Made by a program: the position numbers and the translations under genes
Shown here: piece after piece, positions 59,190 to 64,000 of the stretch
How positions within the stretch are numbered: position 1 is the stretch's first letter
Layout of the letters: each line of letters starts with the position of its first letter
NCBI RefSeq assembly: GCF_028657195.3
Contig: NZ_JANCPR020000015.1
Span: 1 to 64,000 of the forward strand
Reading direction: 5' to 3'
Length of the DNA: 64,000 nt
From: Streptomyces iconiensis
GTDB taxonomy: Bacteria; Actinomycetota; Actinomycetes; Streptomycetales; Streptomycetaceae
The notes under the pieces: model-generated
Databases searched by the model: none
The model's input: only the letters and a program-made list of their open reading frames with translations
What the model was told of the DNA's origin: nothing

Positions 59190-60602
59190 TCAGGGCGCGG
59201 TGCGCGGGCGGTCGGCGGGTGGCGGGGGTGTACGGGGCGCCGCCTCCTTCGCCGCGCCGGCCGCGCGTTCGGCGGCCACCGGGATGAGGAAGGCGGCCAG
59301 CAGCGGTCCGACCGCGATGAGCGCGAAGCCCGTGGCGTAGCCGCCGACTCCGATGGCGCCGCCGAGCACGGCGGGTGCGACCACGCCCGTACCGTTCTGA
59401 AGGGTGTTCTGGACGCCCAGCGCCCTGCCTCTGCGCTCGCCCTTGGCGAACTCGGCGACGGTGGTGGCGATGAGCCCCGAGCCCGTGATCAGCGAGGTCA
59501 CGGCGAGCAGCACCACGGCGGAGCCGAGGCGCGTTCCCACGGCGGCGCAGACGATCAGTGCCGCCATCACTGCCACGTTGACGACGGCGATGCCCCGCAT
59601 CAGGCCCAGCCTGCGGCCGATACGGTCCGACCTGTGTCCGACGATCGGCCGTGTCACGACGGTGAGGAGCAGGGCGACGCTCATCGCCTGGCCCGCGCTG
59701 GAGGTCGACCAGCCCTGCGCGTCGACGAGATAGCTGACGGTGAACGTCATGAGGGTGATCTGCGGCAGGAACAGCAGCACGCTCACCCCGTACATCCGGC
59801 GCAGCGCTGACCGTTGGCGCGTTTCCGCCGACAGCTTCGCGGTCCTGTCGGTCCCGTCCGACCCGTCGGTAGCGGCCGTCTCGGTGGCCTCCTCGTCGCG
59901 CGGCGGAGCGCCGCGGACGAACAGCGCGACCAGTAGGGCGACGACCAGACAGCAGCCCCCCATGATCACGAACGCGGCGCGGAAGCCGTGCGTGTCGGCG
60001 AAGCCCGGCAGCAGCGCGGCGGCGAGAGCGGCGCTGAGCGGCGTGGACGTCTGCGTGATGCTCATGGCGAGCCCGCGCTGGCGTGCGGGGAACCAGCCCA
60101 TCACCAGCCGTGCGCTGGGCGCGTACACCGATCCTGCGGTGAGCCCTACGAGGGCGAGGAAGAAGCCCAGCAGTATCAGGTTCCCGGCGAGCGAGGCGCC
60201 GACGACGGAGAGCCCGCACAGCAGCAGCCCCCAGGCCATGACGGCCCGCTCCCCGAAGCGGTCGGCCGCGATGCCCCAGCCCAACAGGCCGACGGCGAGG
60301 CCGCAGTTGGAGAGCCCGACCAGGAGGCCGCCGGTGCTGAGCGCGAGGTCCCGCTCGGACCGCAGGGCCGGCAGGAGCAGGGAGAGCTGGTAGATGGCGG
60401 TCGCCCCGACCGCCCAGGCAGAGAGCCCGAGCGCCATCATCACCCAGCGCGCCGGGCTCTCCCGCGCCGCGTCGCCGGGCCCGTCCCCGTGCTGTACGCC
60501 GTCCGGGCCTTCGCCCTGCCGCACGCCGCCGGGCCCGTCCCCGTGCCGCCCTTCGTCCGGGTTTTCGCGCTGCCGCCCGTCGTCCGGTGCTTCACCGCTC
60601 AT
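59190..60602 (-). CDS. MFS transporter (12-TM) in the aldolase-NUDIX-HAD operon
   Basis: 470 residues. A Gly/Asp/Glu-rich hydrophilic tail (~50 residues) is followed by 12 expected TM segments. Motif A-like DRFGERAVM is in the first half and HRSDRIGRRLGLMR in the second; SARLVMGWFPARQRGLAMSITQT resembles the oxalate/formate and monocarboxylate group. ATG 60602 overlaps the HAD gene by 11 bp; its ribosome site is poor. Possibly imports or exports the organic acid handled by its operon; substrate unknown. Confidence 0.82.
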   Translation of the reverse strand: MSGEAPDDGRQRENPDEGRHGDGPGGVRQGEGPDGVQHGDGPGDAARESPARWVMMALGLSAWAVGATAIYQLSLLLPALRSERDLALSTGGLLVGLSNCGLAVGLLGWGIAADRFGERAVMAWGLLLCGLSVVGASLAGNLILLGFFLALVGLTAGSVYAPSARLVMGWFPARQRGLAMSITQTSTPLSAALAAALLPGFADTHGFRAAFVIMGGCCLVVALLVALFVRGAPPRDEEATETAATDGSDGTDRTAKLSAETRQRSALRRMYGVSVLLFLPQITLMTFTVSYLVDAQGWSTSSAGQAMSVALLLTVVTRPIVGHRSDRIGRRLGLMRGIAVVNVAVMAALIVCAAVGTRLGSAVVLLAVTSLITGSGLIATTVAEFAKGERRGRALGVQNTLQNGTGVVAPAVLGGAIGVGGYATGFALIAVGPLLAAFLIPVAAERAAGAAKEAAPRTPPPPADRPRTAP

Positions 60603-61347
60603 GGTCGTGACGCACCCAGGCGACGAGGGCTTCCAGGCTGTCGAGGTGCCCGTGCCGGCCCGGCGGGTCGGGGCAGTCCCCGTACGGGTCGAGGTGCAGG
60701 GGCCGTACGCCGGCGGCGTGTGCGCCGTCGACATCGATACGGGCCGTGTCCCCGACGTAGACGGCCTGTTCGGCCGCGATGCCCAGCCGGTCGAGGGCCA
60801 GCGCGAAGATGCCGGGGTCCGGTTTGGCGACGCCGACCAGCGCCGAGTCGATGATGAACGCGACCGGCAGCCCTGGCCCGGGCCCCTTCTGGCACACCTT
60901 CGCCTCCCGCAACTGCTCGGCGACCAGGCCGATCGAGTTGGAGACGACCGCGTGGGTCACCGGCAGCGCGCCCATGGCGCCCAGTACGGCGGGGGTCGCC
61001 AGCGGTGAGGGTATGGCGAAGTTGTGGCCGTCGAAGACCTCACCCAGTTCGGCCGCAGCCGCCTCGACCCGCGCCCCCGGGACGCCGCATGCCCGTACGT
61101 ACGTCCGCATGTACCGCATACGGTCGCGCTCCGGAAAGGCATCCGTCGCGGCCGTCGCGAGGAAGTGCGCACGGTGCAGGAGGCCGGCTGCGGGATCGGC
61201 GCCGTACCGGTTCAGCACCGGCAGGGAGCGCGCCGGAGCGGGCATGATCAGCACTCCCCCGGCGTCCAGCAGCACGGCCTCGACGGGGCGCACGCGCGCG
61301 GCCGGTGACCCGGCGGCCGGTGATCCAGCGGTCCGTCCAGCAGTCAT
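60592..61347 (-). CDS. HAD-family hydrolase
   Basis: 251 residues. Motif I is VLLDAGGVLI (D28), with Gly instead of the usual second Asp; motif II VVSNSIG; Lys in GVAKPDPGIF; motif IV YVGDTARIDVDGA. A helical cap lies between motif I and II. The missing second Asp, which is the acid/base of phosphatases, leaves activity open, although some HAD enzymes have DAGG. ATG 61347 has GGAGACCAG and overlaps the NUDIX stop by 4 bp. Same operon as aldolase B and NUDIX B. Confidence 0.83.
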   Translation of the reverse strand: MTAGRTAGSPAAGSPAARVRPVEAVLLDAGGVLIMPAPARSLPVLNRYGADPAAGLLHRAHFLATAATDAFPERDRMRYMRTYVRACGVPGARVEAAAAELGEVFDGHNFAIPSPLATPAVLGAMGALPVTHAVVSNSIGLVAEQLREAKVCQKGPGPGLPVAFIIDSALVGVAKPDPGIFALALDRLGIAAEQAVYVGDTARIDVDGAHAAGVRPLHLDPYGDCPDPPGRHGHLDSLEALVAWVRHDHER

Positions 61348-61901
61348 CTGGTCTCCACACGCGTGGGGGCGGCATCGGGTGTGCCGTACCACCCGGGCTT
61401 CTCGTGTTCCTCGTAGTACACCGTCTCGCCGTTCCTGAGCCCGGCCGCACAGGTGGTGACCTTGCGGACGGTGAGCCGTTCCATCGGCGGCAGCTGGTCG
61501 TCGGGGCCGAAGAAGCCGTAGTCGGCGATCTCTTCGGGACGCATCCGGATTCCCGCGGCCTCCTCGGCCGAGATCCGGCCGCCGAAGACAAATACGTTCG
61601 ACGGAGCGCGCGGTGGCCACGGCGGGATCCAGATCACCCCGATGAGCCGGTCGAGTACGGGTGTGAGGGCCAGCTCTTCCGCCACCTCGCGCAGACAGGT
61701 CTCCCGGGGCGACTCACCCGCGTCGATCACCCCGCCCGGCAGGTCCCACACCGGCTTGTAGCTGGGCTTGGCCAGCAGCACCCGGTCGTGCGCGTCCAGG
61801 AGGAGCGCGCCCGCCGAGCCGCGGCTGCGGGCGAGGCTCGCGTAATAGGCCGACTCCGCCGGTGGCGCTCCTGACGACTTTCCTGACGGAGCGTCAGGCA
61901 T
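61344..61901 (-). CDS. NUDIX hydrolase (paralogue B)
   Basis: 185 residues. A complete Nudix box, GGVIDAGESPRETCLREVAEEL, is read over two stretches, with WIPPWPPRAPSNVFVFGGRIS downstream, matching WIPPREGRDASQVFVFGGRL in paralogue A. It ends in TVYYEEHEKPGWYGTP. It lacks the His/Glu repeat of paralogue A. ATG 61901 overlaps the aldolase stop by 8 bp. A house-cleaning or pathway-specific pyrophosphatase; substrate unknown. Confidence 0.83.
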   Translation of the reverse strand: MPDAPSGKSSGAPPAESAYYASLARSRGSAGALLLDAHDRVLLAKPSYKPVWDLPGGVIDAGESPRETCLREVAEELALTPVLDRLIGVIWIPPWPPRAPSNVFVFGGRISAEEAAGIRMRPEEIADYGFFGPDDQLPPMERLTVRKVTTCAAGLRNGETVYYEEHEKPGWYGTPDAAPTRVETR

Positions 61902-62670
61902 CGGCCGCCAGCTTACGGTTGGCGCTCCACTCCTGGCCCTCGGGCTCGAAGAGAAGGTTCTCGGCGATACCGGCGGCGCCGCCCCGCAGGATGCCCTGGA
62001 AGATCGCCGTACGGGCGCTCATCTCGATCCGCGCGAGGTTCTCCACCGCCTCGTGCAACCCGCGCGCGACGGTGAAGGCGCCGTGGCGGTACAGCAGGAA
62101 GCCGATGCCGTGCTGCTTGATCTCCTCGGCGCGGGGGACCAGCTTCTCCTCCAGCTGCGGGATCAGCTGCATGTCCTTGGCGGCGATGTCGGGGCGCTGC
62201 GAGAGCCCTTCGGGGACCGTGACCTGCGGCGCGTCCTCGGAACCCGCCAGGACCTTGCGCTTGATCGCGGTGTCGTCCGCGATGAGGCACGGCACCTCGC
62301 CGAGCGTGTCGAGCTGGTTGACACAGGAGGGGACGCCGATGCCCAGCGAGGCGAACGCCAGGGAGTAGGTGGCGTGCGCGTGCACGATGGCCCCGGCGTC
62401 GGGGAACCTGTCGTAGATCTCCATGTGCAGCAGGGCGCTGGTCGGCCCGGGCCTGCTGGTCTGCTCGACGACCTCGCCCGTCGAGGAGATCACCATCATG
62501 TCGCGCGCGGTGACCTTCCACCGGCTGAACGCCGAGCCGGTGGCCGTGATGATGATGTCGCCGCTGTCGGCCCGGACGCTCAGGGCGCCGCCCGTGGGGT
62601 CGAGCAGCCCCAGCCGCATCATGTCGTTGATGGTGTCGACCAGGAGTTCGCGTTCTGCTGCATAACGCAT
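61894..62670 (-). CDS. Class II aldolase/adducin family protein (paralogue B)
   Basis: 258 residues. N-terminus MRYAAERELLV, GGALSVRADSGDIIITATGS; metal HxH in AIVHAHATYSLAFASLGIG; third His in LLYRHGAFTVA. The catalytic-Glu loop reads GPTSALLHMEIY, with Ala where PTSE would have Glu. Clearly paralogous to the 51283 gene (shared N-terminus, SLAFASLG.GVP, LGEVPC, RTA.FQ.IL.GG.AGI). ATG 62670 has AGAGGTG. Heads an operon aldolase-NUDIX-HAD-MFS with overlapping genes. Confidence 0.83.
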   Translation of the reverse strand: MRYAAERELLVDTINDMMRLGLLDPTGGALSVRADSGDIIITATGSAFSRWKVTARDMMVISSTGEVVEQTSRPGPTSALLHMEIYDRFPDAGAIVHAHATYSLAFASLGIGVPSCVNQLDTLGEVPCLIADDTAIKRKVLAGSEDAPQVTVPEGLSQRPDIAAKDMQLIPQLEEKLVPRAEEIKQHGIGFLLYRHGAFTVARGLHEAVENLARIEMSARTAIFQGILRGGAAGIAENLLFEPEGQEWSANRKLAADA

Positions 62671-62792
62671 GGGATCACCTCTGCTGGGATACGGCCGAGT
62701 GGTGATCGCCACGTTACGAGGACGGCCTACACGCCCCCCATAAAGCCTCCACAACGGCCGGAGCCCGCACCCCAACCCCCTTCATCCGGGCC

Positions 62793-63725
62793 CTACTTGA
62801 GCGCACCCGCCGTCAGGCCCGCCTGCACCTGCCGCTGGAAGACCGCGTAGACGACCAGTACCGGCAGCATGGCGATCGTCAGGCCAGCGAACAGGGCGCC
62901 CCAGTCGCCCCGGTACCCCTGGGAGACGGCGAGGGAGGCGAGGCCCTGCGGGAGCACGTAGTTGTTCTCGTTCTCGTTGTTCAGCAGCAGCGGCAGCAGG
63001 TACTGGTTCCACTGGCCCAGGAAGTTGAAGATCCCGATGCTCACCAGCCCCGGCTTGGCCATGGGCATCATGATCTGGAAGAACGTGCGGGTGTGCGAGG
63101 CGCCGTCGACCATCGCCGCCTCCTGCACGCCGGAGGGGAGCGTACGGAAGAACGAGGTCAGGAAGAACGTGGTGAACGGCAGCGAGTAGGCGATGTACGC
63201 GACCATCAGCCCCGGTCTGGTGTCCAGCAGGCTCAGGTTGTCCATGATCGTGAACAGCGGTACCAGCGCCAGGATCACGGGGAACATCATTCCCCCGGCG
63301 AAGAGCAGGAAGACGAACCTGTTGCCGGGGAAGGTGAAGCGGGCGATCACGTAGGCGGCCATCGAGCCGAGCAGCATGGTGCCGGTGAGCGAACCCGCCA
63401 GGATCACCAGGGAGTTGAGCGCGTAACGGCCGATCTTCGCCTCGGTCCAGGCCGTGGTGAAGTTCTCCCAGTGCGCCGCGATCGGCAGGCCCATCGGGTC
63501 GTTGAGGATCTCGCCCGAGGAGCGGAAGGCCGTCATGGCCACCCAGATCAGCGGCCCCGCCGCCATCACCACCCACAGCACGAGGAACGCGTGGGAGAAG
63601 ACGTTCAGCGTGACGCCCTCGACGCTCTGACTGCCCTGCTTCCGTGGCCTGCGCTGCCTTCGCCGTCCCGGGTACGCGCCGGCGGGTGTGTCCTCGGCGG
63701 GTGCCGGGGTCGGAACTGTGGTCAT
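62793..63725 (-). CDS. Carbohydrate ABC transporter permease (MalG/CUT1 type)
   Basis: 310 residues. An Arg/Lys-rich cytosolic tail (~35 residues) precedes six TM helices; EAA loop SGVQEAAMVDGASHTRTFFQIMMPMAKPG. It ends QAGLTAGALK, as usual for these subunits. ATG 63725 lies 19 bp after the stop of the partner permease. The aldolase operon starts 122 bp downstream on the same strand, so the two sets could share transcription. Confidence 0.9.
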   Translation of the reverse strand: MTTVPTPAPAEDTPAGAYPGRRRQRRPRKQGSQSVEGVTLNVFSHAFLVLWVVMAAGPLIWVAMTAFRSSGEILNDPMGLPIAAHWENFTTAWTEAKIGRYALNSLVILAGSLTGTMLLGSMAAYVIARFTFPGNRFVFLLFAGGMMFPVILALVPLFTIMDNLSLLDTRPGLMVAYIAYSLPFTTFFLTSFFRTLPSGVQEAAMVDGASHTRTFFQIMMPMAKPGLVSIGIFNFLGQWNQYLLPLLLNNENENNYVLPQGLASLAVSQGYRGDWGALFAGLTIAMLPVLVVYAVFQRQVQAGLTAGALK

Positions 63726-63744
63726 GATGCTGTGGCTCCCGCTC

Positions 63745-64000
63745 TCAGTATTCGATCCGGTCGCGGTTCCCGATCCTCATGATGAGCAGCGAGAACACCA
63801 CGCTGAGGACGAGAAGGACGACACCGATGGACGTGGCATAGCCGAACTGGCCCTCCCTGAAGCGCTCGTAGAGGAAGACGGGGGTCACCTTCAGCGCGTG
63901 CTTGGGGACCATGACCAGCACGATCGCGAAGGAGTCCAGCGCCTGGATGCCCATGTAGATCCAGCCGGTGCGCACGGTGTCCCAGATCAGCGGCAGGGTC
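63745..64000 (-). CDS. Carbohydrate ABC transporter permease (MalF type), C-terminal part only
   Basis: Only the last ~85 residues lie in the window; the gene continues beyond 64000. Readable end: TLPLIWDTVRTGWIYMGIQALDSFAIVLV, GVVLLVLSVVFSLLIMRIGNRDRIEY, with the last TM and a basic cytosolic tail typical of MalF-like permeases. Pairs with the permease at 62793. A binding-protein gene is expected further right. Confidence 0.75.
   Translation of the reverse strand, partial: TLPLIWDTVRTGWIYMGIQALDSFAIVLVMVPKHALKVTPVFLYERFREGQFGYATSIGVVLLVLSVVFSLLIMRIGNRDRIEY

Noticed and set aside
1..64000. tRNA, rRNA, IS element or prophage attachment site
   Set aside because: No cloverleaf, transposase, integrase or flanking direct repeats were recognised by eye; a tRNA and IS search would settle this.

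Overview
This is a high-GC actinobacterial chromosome segment, almost certainly from Streptomyces. The evidence is extreme third-position GC, GGAGG-type ribosome sites, many GTG starts, leaderless-looking genes with TANNNT -10 boxes, the developmental regulator WhiI, the coproporphyrin-dependent haem genes hemY/hemQ/hemE, and a gene order from hemY through whiI, rnd, fadA-fadB, dxs, xylFGH and rok7B7 to an NgcEFG-type transporter. I recall that order from the SCO60xx region of S. coelicolor. No rRNA, tRNA, transposase, integrase or CRISPR array was seen.

Left part (0-23.3 kb), mostly core functions: treZ; an MFS exporter with a palindrome in its leader; msrB; murC; a small conserved protein; a RibD-type reductase; zapE; a Tat-exported PhoX-family protein; a broken ABC ATPase; a PTH2-type peptidyl-tRNA hydrolase; a DUF692 enzyme with its partner protein; a secreted tripeptidyl-peptidase-like hydrolase; hemQ-hemY; a CoA-disulfide-reductase-like flavoprotein; hemE; a DUF3000 protein; whiI with a good sigma-WhiG promoter match; and rnd.

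Middle part (23.4-49.1 kb), mostly catabolism and uptake: fadA-fadB; a CUT1 sugar ABC transporter with a GH5-like glycosidase under a LacI-type palindrome; an M20 amidohydrolase plus MFS pair divergent from a double-domain Lrp/AsnC regulator; a GT-C membrane glycosyltransferase; dxs; xylFGH; the ROK regulator rok7B7; and a three-gene ABC transporter whose leader holds a 14/16 match to the DasR operator (dre), fitting chitooligosaccharide or GlcNAc uptake.

Right part (49.5-64 kb), an accessory region: a short SARP activator with two TTA (bldA) codons and a small upstream ORF; a GT4 glycosyltransferase; two paralogous class II aldolase-NUDIX gene pairs about 10 kb apart; a SerC-like aminotransferase that has lost the usual phosphate-binding His-Arg; a large LuxR (LAL) regulator; a small secreted metalloprotease-like protein with unusual zinc-motif spacing; a HAD hydrolase; an MFS transporter; and the edge of another ABC sugar transporter. 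Together these look like a small, uncharacterised specialised-metabolism or sugar-modification locus under developmental control, and they are the best candidate here for an undescribed system.
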